From: Chitinophaga oryzae
GTDB taxonomy: Bacteria; Bacteroidota; Bacteroidia; Chitinophagales; Chitinophagaceae
NCBI RefSeq assembly: GCF_012516375.2
Contig: NZ_CP051204.2
Coordinates: 6,944,001-7,008,000 of the forward strand
Length of the DNA stretch: 64,000 nucleotides
Reading direction: 5' to 3'
Notes under the pieces: generated by a model
The model's input: only the letters and a program-made list of their open reading frames with translations
What the model was told of the DNA's origin: nothing
Database searches by the model: none
Shown: piece by piece, positions 14,573 to 22,807 of the stretch
How the letters are laid out: each line of letters opens with the position of its first letter
Position numbering within the stretch: position 1 is the stretch's first letter
Made by a program: the position numbers and the translations under genes

Positions 14573-15754
14573 TCAGGCATGGGTATCAGGCGCCGGCACC
14601 CTGACCAGCAAATAAACCACTACCATAAAAGCGATACAGGCGGTCAGGAGAAAAGCTGTCGCCGCCCCGAAATGGTACCATATCCAGCCGGTGAGCATGC
14701 TGGCCATCATGGTGCAGATACTCTGCAAACCGGTGAAAGTGCCAATTGCTGTGGCCGTATCCGCTTTATCTGTGATGGTGCTGATCCATGCTTTGGAAAT
14801 GCCCTCGGTAGCGGCAGCATATAATCCATATAACAACAACAGGCTGGCATACCAAAGCCAGCTTCCCGTTACACTCATGCCTGTATACACCATCACAAAC
14901 AACACCAGTCCTGCAAGGAATATTTTTTTCAGGCCGATGCGGTCTGCCAGTATTCCCAACGGGAAAGCCGCCAGCGCATATATGAGATTATAAAAAATAT
15001 AGATGCCGATCGTAGCGGTATCGCTCAACCCTGCCTGCTTAATCCGAAGCAGTAGAAAAACATCTGAACTGTTACACAGGGTAAATACCAGTAATCCCGT
15101 CACCAGCCTGCGGTATGCGGGGGGACTATCTTTCCAGTAATTTAAAAAAGCAAAAAAACGGACAGGCGGCGCCTTATCTTTTGCGGGGGAGATTGTGTGT
15201 TCCTTCAGGTATAACGATAATAGGATAGCCAGCAAACCGGGAACGAAGGCAATCAGGAACATATTGCGGTAACTGCCCGGAAAATAATAAAGGAACAGCA
15301 GCGCCAGGGAAGGTCCCACCACAGCGCCCAATGTATCCATGGACCGATGGAAACCAAACACACGGCCTTTGGTTTCTGTGGTAGCTTCATCAGACAACAG
15401 GGCATCCCTCGCCCCTGTCCGGATGCCTTTTCCGAGCCTGTCGACCGTGCGGGCAAAAAATATCCAGAGCGGGTAAACAAATACTGCTATCATTGGCTTG
15501 GATACTGCGCTCAACCCGTATCCCAGCCGTATAAAGGGAGTACGTCTGCCGGTCTGGTCCGACAGTTTTCCGAAATATCCCTTGCTTAAACCGGCGATAG
15601 CTTCCGCAAAACCTTCCAGCACACCAATTATCCATACCGAAAACCCGATACTTTGCAGGTATATCGGCATCACGGGATAAAGCATCTCACTGGCGATGTC
15701 AGTCACCAGGCTAATCCAGGAAAGCAGCCAGATGGTACGCGTCAGGTAGGTCAT
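14573..15754 (-). CDS. MFS transporter, drug-exporter type
   Basis: 393 residues from the ATG at 15754, with about 12 hydrophobic segments. The loop-2/3 signature is clear (GKLSDQTGRRTPFIRLGYG), as is RLGKGIRTGARDALLS, typical of the YfkL/arabinose-efflux-like MFS group. The second half carries GILADRIGLKK. Substrate is unknown. It reads toward apbE with a 70-base gap and follows gcdH by 31 bases, so a common transcript is possible though not functionally obvious. Confidence 0.88.
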   Translation of the reverse strand: MTYLTRTIWLLSWISLVTDIASEMLYPVMPIYLQSIGFSVWIIGVLEGFAEAIAGLSKGYFGKLSDQTGRRTPFIRLGYGLSAVSKPMIAVFVYPLWIFFARTVDRLGKGIRTGARDALLSDEATTETKGRVFGFHRSMDTLGAVVGPSLALLFLYYFPGSYRNMFLIAFVPGLLAILLSLYLKEHTISPAKDKAPPVRFFAFLNYWKDSPPAYRRLVTGLLVFTLCNSSDVFLLLRIKQAGLSDTATIGIYIFYNLIYALAAFPLGILADRIGLKKIFLAGLVLFVMVYTGMSVTGSWLWYASLLLLYGLYAAATEGISKAWISTITDKADTATAIGTFTGLQSICTMMASMLTGWIWYHFGAATAFLLTACIAFMVVVYLLVRVPAPDTHA

Positions 15755-15784
15755 AGCACTTGGTTTACCCGCCCGCAAAAAACG

Positions 15785-16963
15785 TTATTTGAAAGCGTCG
15801 AAGCCGGTAACGTCCATGCCGGTGATCAGCAGATGGATCTCGTGCGTGCCCTCATAGGTGAGCACACTTTCGAGGTTCATCATATGCCGCATGACAGGGA
15901 ATTCGCCGGTGATGCCCATACCACCCAGGATGGAGCGGGCGTCGCGGGCAATTTTGGTAGCCACTTCGCAGGAATTGCGTTTAGCCATGGAAATCTGTGC
16001 CGGCGTAGCTTTGCCTTCATTTTTCAGGACACCCAGGCGCCAGTTGAGCAGTTGCGCTTTAGTGATCTCCGTTACCATTTCCGCCAGTTTCTTCTGGGTA
16101 AGCTGAAAACCACCGATAGGACGGCCGAACTGGCTGCGTTCTTTTGAATAACGCAGTGCGGTATCGTAACAGTCCATCGCTGCGCCGATAACGCCCCAGG
16201 CGATACCATAGCGGGCGGAAGAAAGGCAGCTGAGCGGTCCTTTAAGTCCTTTGGCCAGCGGCAGTATATTTTCTTTGGGAACTCTTACATTATCGAATAC
16301 CAGCTCTCCGGTAGCGCTGGCACGGAGGCTCCATTTGCCTTTCGTTTCCGGCGTGGTAAAACCTTCCATGCCCCGTTCCACAATGATGCCACGGATAACG
16401 CCTTCAGGATCTTTGGCCCATACCACGGCGATCTGCGCGAAAGGTGCATTGGATATCCACATTTTAGCGCCGTTGAGAATTACATGGTCGCCGTCTTCGC
16501 GGAAGTTGGTGATCATGCCGGCCGGGTTGGAACCGTGGTCCGGTTCTGTAAGGCCGAAGCAGCCCATCCATTCACCGGTAGCCAGTTTAGGCAGATATTT
16601 CTTTTTCTGCGCTTCGCTGCCGAAAGTAAAAATAGGATACATCACCAGGGAGCCCTGCACCGAAGCGGTGGAGCGGATGCCGCTGTCGCCGCGTTCCAGC
16701 TCCTGCATCATCAGCCCGTAGGCAATATGGTCCATGCCGCCACCGCCATATTCCTGCGGTACAGTGGGACCAAAACAACCCAGTTCGCCGAGCCCTTTCA
16801 GAATGTGCGAAGGGAAAGCAGCGCGCTGGCAATAATCTTCAATGATGGGCGAAATTTCTTTCTTTACCCACTGCCTTACTGTATCGCGGATCAACAGGTG
16901 TTCTTCTGTCAACAAACCATCTACAGCATAATAATCCGGTGACTGGAATAAATCTTTAGACAT
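15785..16963 (-). CDS. Glutaryl-CoA dehydrogenase-like acyl-CoA dehydrogenase
   Basis: 392 residues from the ATG at 16963. It oxidises and decarboxylates glutaryl-CoA to crotonyl-CoA in lysine/tryptophan breakdown, using FAD and ETF. Close likeness to mammalian GCDH is visible: RSTASVQGSLVM with the substrate-binding Arg, GCFGLTEPDHGSNP, WSLRASATGE, SARYGIAWGV and the catalytic Glu371 in TYEGTHEIH. The 3-hydroxybutyryl-CoA dehydrogenase at 20882 could act in a neighbouring step. An open frame extends upstream, but its residues (RNSSFVIRN) are read from a family-A repeat and are not part of the protein. Confidence 0.9.
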   Translation of the reverse strand: MSKDLFQSPDYYAVDGLLTEEHLLIRDTVRQWVKKEISPIIEDYCQRAAFPSHILKGLGELGCFGPTVPQEYGGGGMDHIAYGLMMQELERGDSGIRSTASVQGSLVMYPIFTFGSEAQKKKYLPKLATGEWMGCFGLTEPDHGSNPAGMITNFREDGDHVILNGAKMWISNAPFAQIAVVWAKDPEGVIRGIIVERGMEGFTTPETKGKWSLRASATGELVFDNVRVPKENILPLAKGLKGPLSCLSSARYGIAWGVIGAAMDCYDTALRYSKERSQFGRPIGGFQLTQKKLAEMVTEITKAQLLNWRLGVLKNEGKATPAQISMAKRNSCEVATKIARDARSILGGMGITGEFPVMRHMMNLESVLTYEGTHEIHLLITGMDVTGFDAFK

Positions 16964-16989
16964 CTGTTCGGGTTTAATACCCCAATATA

Positions 16990-17190
16990 ACCAATTACGA
17001 ATTACGAATGACGAATTACGAATGACAGATTCCCCCATGGTGCCGTTATTCAGTAGCTGCAACAAACGGATGGCCTTGTTAAGTCATTCATAGTCAATCC
17101 GTCGCTCTTATCATGTGATGGGTAATGCGTAAATTGTGATTGGTAATTGGAAAACGTAATTCGTAATTCGTAATTCGTAATTCGTAATTG
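16990..17190. repeat. Family-A palindromic element, copy 1 (long loop)
   Basis: GAATTACG/GAATGACG units at 16992-17025 face five CGTAATT units at 17155-17190, with about 130 bases of unrelated sequence between. Unlike other copies it lies in a divergent gap, between gcdH and a YCII gene. Its right arm ends 8 bases before the ATG of the latter. Confidence 0.8.
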
Positions 17191-17197
17191 AAACGTT

Positions 17198-17635
17198 ATG
17201 GCAAGCAAAGTTATTCCTGCGCTTTTTCTGCTCGCATTTCTGGTTATCGTGACAGTATCTTTTCATCCTGCTGCGCTGCAATCAATTTCTTCCGCTGTCC
17301 TTAGCGGTCATCGGCCGCCTGTTGCCGACGGGGGCATGAAATGTTACTGGATGGTGTTTCTCAAAGGAGGTCCTCACCGCGATCAGACCGCGGCTGCGGC
17401 AGCCAATATTCAGACAGCGCATATGCAGCATATACGGCAGCTGGCGCAAAGCGGCAAACTGCTGGTAGCGGGTCCTTTTGGTAATGACGGTGACCTGAAA
17501 GGGATATTTATCCTGGATTGCCGCGATAGCCTGGAAGCGGTACAACTGGTAAAGGAAGATCCGGCGGTGCGTGCGGGGCGGTTACGTTTTGAGGTGCTGC
17601 CGTGGTGGACGGAAAAAAACTGCGTGTTTAAGTAG
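17198..17635 (+). CDS. YCII-like domain protein with N-terminal signal/anchor
   Basis: 145 residues. The first 25 residues form a hydrophobic signal or anchor (ALFLLAFLVIVTVSF). The rest is a YCII/dimeric alpha-beta barrel domain with YWMVFLKGGPHRDQ, NIQTAHMQHIRQLAQSGKLL, AGPFGNDGDLKGIFIL and DPAVRAGRLRFEVLPW; the conserved His and the acidic residue of YCII enzymes are present. YCII proteins are small dehydrochlorinase-like or redox enzymes of uncertain role. An exported copy is unusual. The gene starts right after a family-A repeat. Confidence 0.8.
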   Translation: MASKVIPALFLLAFLVIVTVSFHPAALQSISSAVLSGHRPPVADGGMKCYWMVFLKGGPHRDQTAAAAANIQTAHMQHIRQLAQSGKLLVAGPFGNDGDLKGIFILDCRDSLEAVQLVKEDPAVRAGRLRFEVLPWWTEKNCVFK

Positions 17636-17718
17636 CTGCCGGGGCGGCGGTTAACTTTCAACCTTCCGGAAGTTCTTCAGGGCCGGCTGAAAGCTAACGC
17701 CAACGGCAATTGTCATTA

Positions 17719-18540
17719 TCAGAGGCTGACAGTGGTCTGGTTCAGGTAAGTGGCCATCTCCTGCTGGTATTGCAGGGCGGCGTTACGGGCATCAGTGGCA
17801 AAGTCTTCACCGTTGCCGGCGTAGATGATACCACGGCTGACATTTACCAGCAGGCCGCAGTCTTTGTTCATGGCCTGTGTGGAGATGTCCTGCAGGCTGC
17901 CTCCCTGGGCGCCGACGCCCGGTACCAGGAAAAAGTGGTCCGGCACCATTTTACGGATATATCCCAGTTGAGCGGACTGTGTAGCGCCCACTACAAACAT
18001 CAGGTTGTCCGGCGTACCCCATTCCATGGCTGTTTTCATCACTCTTTCAAACAGCAGTTCATCACCTGCCTGTTGCAGCTGGAAGTCCTGGCTGCCTTCA
18101 TTGGACGTCAGTCCCAGCAGGATGGTCCATTTTTCAGGGAACTGGAGGAAGGGCAATACGCTGTCTTTTCCCATATAAGGAGCTACCGTAACGGAATCAA
18201 ACTTATACGTATCAAAAAAAGTTTTAGCGTATTGGGTGGAAGTATTGCCGATATCGCCACGTTTTGCATCGGCGATGGTAAAGATACCGGAAGGGATGTA
18301 TTCTACGGTACGCTGCAGACTTTCCCATCCGCGGATGCCCATACATTCGTAAAAGGCAGTATTGATTTTATACGCCACGCAAAGGTCTTTGGTAGCGTCT
18401 ATTATTGCCTTGTTAAAGGCAAACACCGGATCTGCGTGAGACAGCAGGTGTTTCGGAATCTTTTGCATGTCTGTATCCAATCCTACGCACAGATAAGATT
18501 GTTTTTCCTTAATAAGATTCACCAATTCCTGTCGATTCAT
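17719..18540 (-). CDS. pyrF: Orotidine-5'-phosphate decarboxylase
   Basis: 273 residues, the longer group-2 type. It converts OMP to UMP in pyrimidine synthesis. Marks are LCVGLDTD at the start, [11 protein letters not shown], the catalytic Asp/Lys cluster in [38 protein letters not shown] and [10 protein letters not shown]. It stands alone with its own promoter (TAACTTTG box at 18561-18568). No other pyrimidine gene is nearby. Confidence 0.95.
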   Translation of the reverse strand: MNRQELVNLIKEKQSYLCVGLDTDMQKIPKHLLSHADPVFAFNKAIIDATKDLCVAYKINTAFYECMGIRGWESLQRTVEYIPSGIFTIADAKRGDIGNTSTQYAKTFFDTYKFDSVTVAPYMGKDSVLPFLQFPEKWTILLGLTSNEGSQDFQLQQAGDELLFERVMKTAMEWGTPDNLMFVVGATQSAQLGYIRKMVPDHFFLVPGVGAQGGSLQDISTQAMNKDCGLLVNVSRGIIYAGNGEDFATDARNAALQYQQEMATYLNQTTVSL

Positions 18541-18560
18541 AGTCGGTTTTATTTGGGGCG

Positions 18561-18568
18561 CAAAGTTA
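18561..18568 (-). promoter_or_regulatory. pyrF promoter -7 box
   Basis: On the minus strand this reads TAACTTTG, matching the Bacteroidota -7 consensus TAnnTTTG. It is 20 bases upstream of the ATG, giving a leader of about 15 bases. Confidence 0.6.
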
Positions 18569-18715
18569 AGTAAAACTTAAGCATTGCGGCAGTTTAAACA
18601 TATTACGATTACCTCTAAAATATTTTACTGTGGTGTATTTGTTGTGGCCGTTATGGTTTACCGACAATCATTTTGGAGGAAGATTCAATTAAAGATAAGG
18701 AAAAAAAGAATGAAG

Positions 18716-18770
18716 ATTTTTTAAAAAAACAGCGAAGATGCTGCGGATTTTACCGCCTCATCTTCGCTGT
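18716..18770 (-). terminator. Intrinsic terminator of mrp
   Basis: ACAGCGAAGATG (18729-18740) pairs with CATCTTCGCTGT (18759-18770), with an inner GCGG/CCGC pair. On the minus strand it is followed by a run of T. It ends leftward transcription from mrp before the pyrF promoter region. The loop sequence GCGAAG/CTTCGC resembles the core of family-C repeats. Confidence 0.8.
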
Positions 18771-18780
18771 AATATTTTGC

Positions 18781-18829
18781 TATTTGGTTATTTTAAAATT
18801 TAATCATTAAATATGTAAATAACCAAATA
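18781..18829. repeat. AT-rich 13-bp inverted repeat after mrp
   Basis: TATTTGGTTATTT (18781-18793) pairs with AAATAACCAAATA (18817-18829). It continues as CTAAATAACCCAATAA up to the mrp stop. Similar AAATAAC strings before hemL (about 48575-48603) suggest a fourth, less regular repeat family. Confidence 0.6.
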
Positions 18830-18846
18830 TCTAAATAACCCAATAA

Positions 18847-19944
18847 TTATACGATCACATCCACAATTTTAGTGGGGGCGATGTTGGCATTCCGCATCGC
18901 GATGCTTCTGGCAGCGGCGCCGGCCACGTCCAGGAAGGCTTTGCGGGTAATTTTGTCATCGCCGGTCATGGCAGGCTCGCCGCTGTCGCCACCTTCGCGG
19001 ATGCTCTGGACCAGCGGAATTTCGCCGAGGAATGGTATTTCGAGGTCTTCCGCCAGTTTACGGCCGCCCTCTTTCCCGAAGATGTAGTATTTATTTTCAG
19101 GCAGTTCTGCCGGTGTGAAATAAGCCATATTTTCTACCAGTCCGAGGATAGGCACATTGATCTGCTGCCCGTTGAACATAGCGATACCTTTCTGTACGTC
19201 TGCCAGGGCCACGTCCTGCGGGGTAGTCACCATAACGGCGCCGGTTACCGGCACGGTCTGTACCAGCGTCAGGTGAATATCGCCGGTGCCGGGAGGCATA
19301 TCAATCACCAGGTAGTCCAGTTCGCCCCAGTACACATCTGTCAGGAACTGCCGGAGGGCGCTGCTGGCCATGGGGCCTCGCCAGACCACCGCCTGTCTTT
19401 CATCGATCAGCAGGCCGATGGACATCACTTTAATGCCATATTTTTCGATGGGCTGGATCATGCCTTTGCCTTCCACGTTCACCATCATTGGTCTTTCGCC
19501 ACGGAGGCCAAACATAATAGGAACGGACGGTCCGTAGATATCGGCGTCCATCAGGCCCACACGGGCGCCATCACGGCCCAGCGCCAGCGCCAGGTTGGCC
19601 GCTACGGTGGATTTGCCCACGCCGCCTTTACCGGAGGCCACGACAATAATATTTTTTACGCCAGCCAGTACACCTTTCCCTTCCGTACGACGCGAGCTCA
19701 CATTGGCTGTCATTACCACTTCCACTTCCGCGTCTTTGCTCACCATCATATGAATAGCATTGACACATGCGTTCCTGATAAGATCTTTCAGCGGGCAGGC
19801 CGGTGTTGTCAGCACTACCGTAAACTTCACCTTGTTGCCGTTTATCTCTATATCTTTGACCATGTTCAGCGTCACCAGATCCTTACCCAGATCGGGCTCT
19901 TCGACGTTGCTCAGGGCCTGTAAAATCTGCTCTTTCGTCATCAT
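18847..19944 (-). CDS. apbC: Mrp/ApbC-type iron-sulfur cluster carrier ATPase
   Basis: 365 residues. An N-terminal DUF59/MIP18-like domain (about 1-90) precedes a deviant-Walker P-loop ATPase with GKGGVGKST, DADIYGPSVP, DMPPGTGDIHL and TTPQDVALADV. The protein carries and delivers Fe-S clusters. The CxxC pair that bridges a cluster in many homologues is not visible; the corresponding stretch is ENMAYFTPAELPENKYYIFG, which I recall as common in Bacteroidota. Two ATGs start the gene (19944 and 19941). It is monocistronic with promoter box TAACTTTG upstream. Confidence 0.92.
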   Translation of the reverse strand: MMTKEQILQALSNVEEPDLGKDLVTLNMVKDIEINGNKVKFTVVLTTPACPLKDLIRNACVNAIHMMVSKDAEVEVVMTANVSSRRTEGKGVLAGVKNIIVVASGKGGVGKSTVAANLALALGRDGARVGLMDADIYGPSVPIMFGLRGERPMMVNVEGKGMIQPIEKYGIKVMSIGLLIDERQAVVWRGPMASSALRQFLTDVYWGELDYLVIDMPPGTGDIHLTLVQTVPVTGAVMVTTPQDVALADVQKGIAMFNGQQINVPILGLVENMAYFTPAELPENKYYIFGKEGGRKLAEDLEIPFLGEIPLVQSIREGGDSGEPAMTGDDKITRKAFLDVAGAAARSIAMRNANIAPTKIVDVIV

Positions 19945-19974
19945 AAATTGTTGTTAAAATTCGATTCCTGACTG

Positions 19975-19982
19975 CAAAGTTA
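19975..19982 (-). promoter_or_regulatory. mrp/apbC promoter -7 box
   Basis: Minus-strand TAACTTTG, identical to the pyrF box, 30 bases upstream of the start codon. Confidence 0.55.
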
Positions 19983-20071
19983 ACCCAATTGGAAGTTAAT
20001 TTACAACTTCTTCTTCGCGTTCATCCATCGCTGGGAGACAAGTAATTAAATTTCTATATCTTAGGGCCGGC

Positions 20072-20728
20072 ATGCATCACAAAAGATCCTACATACTGTC
20101 ACTCATCCTGGTGTTCCTTTTATCTCCTTTCCTGTTGAAGGCCCAAATCGCGGATTTCAGGGACAGTGTCATACAGATTTCAGGTATTACCATGACAGCG
20201 GACAGCCTCCGGGCAGTTCCGGCAGTCAGTGTCATTGTCAGAGGCCAGGGCCGCGGTACTATCTCCAATGCCGCGGGTGTATTTTCCATCGTGGTGTTTA
20301 AAGGTGACACCCTCACCTTCAGCGCCGTAGGCTTTAAAAAGAAGGACTACAAAATCCCGACTACCCTCAAAGGCAATAACTTCTCCCTGATACAGCTCAT
20401 GGTCGAGGATACCACCTATCTTCCGGTAACCATCATCAAACCCTACCTCAGCCGGCAGGAGTTTGAAAGAGCTTTCGCTACCATGGACATCCCCGACGAT
20501 GCCTATGAGATAGCCCGCAAAAATACAGAAAACGCAAGGCTGAGAGCCATGACCCGCTATACGCCCATCGACGGCGCGGAAGGCACCAGCATGTACCTCA
20601 ATAAACAGGCACAGTCCCTGTACTACGCCGGACAACCGCCACCGCAGAATATCTTCAACCCGCTCGCCTGGGCACAGTTCATCCAGGCCTGGAAACGGGG
20701 CGACTACAAACGAAAAGACGATTATTAA
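20072..20728 (+). CDS. Secreted CarboxypepD_reg-like domain protein
   Basis: 218 residues with a signal peptide (MHHKRSYILSLILVFLLSPF, cut after LKAQ). Residues 40-120 form a carboxypeptidase-regulatory-like beta sandwich (VSVIVRGQGRGTISNAAGVF, GDTLTFSAVGFKKKDY), the domain that starts TonB-dependent receptors. The C-terminal half is helical and polar (EFERAFATMDIP, RLRAMTRYTPIDGAEG). It is a free-standing copy of such a domain, common in Bacteroidota envelopes, without known ligand. Its TAA stop is the first codon of a family-A repeat. Confidence 0.82.
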   Translation: MHHKRSYILSLILVFLLSPFLLKAQIADFRDSVIQISGITMTADSLRAVPAVSVIVRGQGRGTISNAAGVFSIVVFKGDTLTFSAVGFKKKDYKIPTTLKGNNFSLIQLMVEDTTYLPVTIIKPYLSRQEFERAFATMDIPDDAYEIARKNTENARLRAMTRYTPIDGAEGTSMYLNKQAQSLYYAGQPPPQNIFNPLAWAQFIQAWKRGDYKRKDDY

Positions 20729-20843
20729 TTACGAATTACGGATTACGAATTACGAATTGAGGGCTCTTTTATAGGAAGGTTACTTAATAACCTCTCTGCA
20801 AGGGAGCCCTCAATTCGTAATTCGTAATCCGTAATTCGTAATT
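20727..20843. repeat. Family-A palindromic element, copy 2
   Basis: Perfect 40-bp arms (20727-20766 and 20804-20843) made of GAATTACG units with one GGATTACG unit, closed by GAGGGCTC and a 37-base loop. The left end forms the TAA stop of the preceding gene. The arm pattern is the same as copy 5 at 60488, and the loops are related. Confidence 0.95.
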
Positions 20844-20881
20844 GATTATCTTGCCTAATTATCAGAACCAAAATAATCTCC

Positions 20882-21766
20882 ATGCAAAAAGTAGCGGTTA
20901 TAGGCGCAGGCACCATGGGCAACGGTATCGCGCACGTATTTGCCCAGAACGGCTATACGGTGAACCTCATAGACGTATCAGCGGCAGCCCTCGAAAAGGC
21001 TATACAGACCATCGGCAAAAATCTCGACAGACAGGTGGCTAAAGGCACTGTCACCGAAGAACAAAAAGCACAGACGCTCGCTAATATCACGACGGTGACC
21101 ACTATTCCCGATGGGGTAAAAGAAGCGGCACTGGTGGTGGAAGCTGCTACCGAAAATGTAGCGCTGAAGCTCAAAATATTCCAGGACCTCGATCAACACG
21201 CCCATCCGGACGCCATCCTGGCTACCAACACCTCCTCTATCTCCATTACCAAAATTGCCGCAGCCACCAAACGGCCGGCAAAAGTCATCGGCATGCACTT
21301 CATGAACCCCGTGCCGGTGATGAAACTGGTGGAGATCATCAACGGTTACGCCACCGATAAAAGCGTCACCCGGGAAATCACAGCACTCTCTGAGAAACTG
21401 GGCAAAGTCCCCTGTGTAGTCAACGACTATCCCGGATTCATTGCCAACCGCATCCTGATGCCCATGATCAACGAAGCGATCTACTCCCTCTTCGAAGGCG
21501 TAGCCGGCGTAGCGGAAATAGATACTGTCATGAAACTCGGGATGGCCCATCCCATGGGGCCCTTACAGTTGGCCGATTTCATCGGGCTGGATGTATGCCT
21601 CTCCATCCTCAACGTACTACATGATGGGTTCGGCAATCCCAAATATGCCCCCTGCCCCCTGCTGGTAAACATGGTCACCGCAGGTTACCTCGGTGTAAAA
21701 AGCGGGGAAGGCTTCTACAAATACACCCCTGGCAGCAAAGACCTCGTGGTAAGCCCCCGGTTTTAA
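20882..21766 (+). CDS. 3-hydroxybutyryl-CoA dehydrogenase
   Basis: 294 residues, the usual size for Hbd/PaaH. It oxidises (S)-3-hydroxyacyl-CoA with NAD(P). The Rossmann motif GAGTMGNGIAHVFA starts the protein. NTSSISITKIA, the catalytic His in GMHFMNPVPVMKLVE, NDYPGFIANRILMPMINEA and GPLQLADFIGLDVC complete the family pattern. Together with glutaryl-CoA dehydrogenase it points to acyl-CoA catabolism, though the genes are 4 kb apart. The TAA stop is again the first codon of a family-A repeat. Confidence 0.93.
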   Translation: MQKVAVIGAGTMGNGIAHVFAQNGYTVNLIDVSAAALEKAIQTIGKNLDRQVAKGTVTEEQKAQTLANITTVTTIPDGVKEAALVVEAATENVALKLKIFQDLDQHAHPDAILATNTSSISITKIAAATKRPAKVIGMHFMNPVPVMKLVEIINGYATDKSVTREITALSEKLGKVPCVVNDYPGFIANRILMPMINEAIYSLFEGVAGVAEIDTVMKLGMAHPMGPLQLADFIGLDVCLSILNVLHDGFGNPKYAPCPLLVNMVTAGYLGVKSGEGFYKYTPGSKDLVVSPRF

Positions 21767-21867
21767 TTACGAATTACGAATGGAGGACTTTCTTATAGAA
21801 ATGTTAATAAATAACCGTTTTATAAGAAAGTCCTCCATTCGTAATTCGTAATTCGTAATTTGTAATT
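21765..21867. repeat. Family-A palindromic element, copy 3
   Basis: Perfect 33-bp arms (21765-21797 and 21821-21853): two GAATTACG units then GGAGGACTTTCTTATA, a loop of 23 bases, and two extra heptads on the right. The left end gives the TAA stop of the dehydrogenase gene. Folded RNA would make a strong terminator-like stem. Confidence 0.95.
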
Positions 21868-22008
21868 GATTGTCCGGTTTTGGACGTTCGGCTTTCGTGT
21901 TCGGACAATCTCATCCACCTATTTACTGTATAACTTATTCATTTTCAACAAATATTTTTCTGGCATATTTCTTTATCGTCCTCGTTATCACCCTGAAATA
22001 TTACCACT

Positions 22009-22266
22009 ATGTTGAAACGTTATCGATTCTTTTTAATTGCAGCAGCCGCGGTGGCTATGGTGCTGTTATTAAAAAGAGCATGCGTTAGAATGGACATACC
22101 GGAAGCTTCCCGGTCACCTTACCTTTGTTTGGAACTGTTTACCAATTTTCACTTCACCGCGAAACCAACAGCCGCTACTTCAACGGTTTTATCTCCAGTC
22201 CATGAATGTCCCGGAGCCGCAAAAGGCACAGCTCCTCGTTCGTCTTTGGAACTCCTATGTCCATAG
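22009..22266 (+). CDS. Doubtful small membrane protein
   Basis: 85 codons starting MLKRYRFFLIAAAAVAMVLL, a convincing positively charged start plus one membrane segment. After about residue 30 the sequence becomes irregular, and its last 92 bases overlap the 3' end of yigZ on the other strand. It could be a truncated gene whose true C-terminus was lost, or chance. I see no family. Confidence 0.25.
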   Translation: MLKRYRFFLIAAAAVAMVLLLKRACVRMDIPEASRSPYLCLELFTNFHFTAKPTAATSTVLSPVHECPGAAKGTAPRSSLELLCP

Positions 22267-22774
22267 TACAGAAAAGTTGCAGTTCCTGCGACAGCACCGT
22301 GCAATTATTTTGTTTCACCACGATCATCACATCGTTCATAATGGTATAGTCGAAAGTGAGATGATATTTTGACTCTATGTTTTTCTGGACGGCCGGCACC
22401 AGCTGCAGCACCATGGAAGCACTCACCTTATAAGCATTGATCAGTCCAGGCACCCCCAGCAGGGTACCGCCAAAATACCGCACTACCACTACCAGCACAT
22501 CTGTCAACTGTTTACTGTCTATCTGCCCGAGGATTGGTTTACCCGCTGAACCGGAAGGCTCTCCGTCGTCATTGGCGCGGAACTGCATCCCGTCGGTGCC
22601 CAGCCGGTAAGCGTAACAATGGTGGGTGGCCTTGGGGTGTTCCTTCTTCACTTCCATCAGACATTCTTTCACCGCTTCAGGGCTCTTCACAGGAAATACA
22701 TATCCCAGAAATTTGCTGCCCCTGTCTTTGAACTCAGCGACAGCAGTTTTGTCAACTGTAAAATAAACCTCCAT
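22175..22774 (-). CDS. YigZ/IMPACT family protein
   Basis: 199 residues. The N-terminal UPF0029/Impact domain shows DRGSKFLGYVFPV, KATHHCYAYRLG, DDGEPSGSAGKPIL and VVVVRYFGGTLLGVPGLINAY. The C-terminal half is a ferredoxin-like DUF1949-type domain. Eukaryotic IMPACT regulates translation control by Gcn2; the bacterial role is unknown. It follows ribD by 33 bases on the same strand and is probably co-transcribed. Confidence 0.92.
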   Translation of the reverse strand: MEVYFTVDKTAVAEFKDRGSKFLGYVFPVKSPEAVKECLMEVKKEHPKATHHCYAYRLGTDGMQFRANDDGEPSGSAGKPILGQIDSKQLTDVLVVVVRYFGGTLLGVPGLINAYKVSASMVLQLVPAVQKNIESKYHLTFDYTIMNDVMIVVKQNNCTVLSQELQLFCTMDIGVPKTNEELCLLRLRDIHGLEIKPLK

Positions 22775-22807
22775 CTATATATTTTAGAAAAACCAGATAT
22801 TCTTGTT

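Noticed and set aside
16964..17065. Upstream extension of the glutaryl-CoA dehydrogenase frame (MLQLLNNGTMGES...)
   Set aside because: The extra residues are read from family-A repeat units, and the protein family starts at the ATG at 16963.
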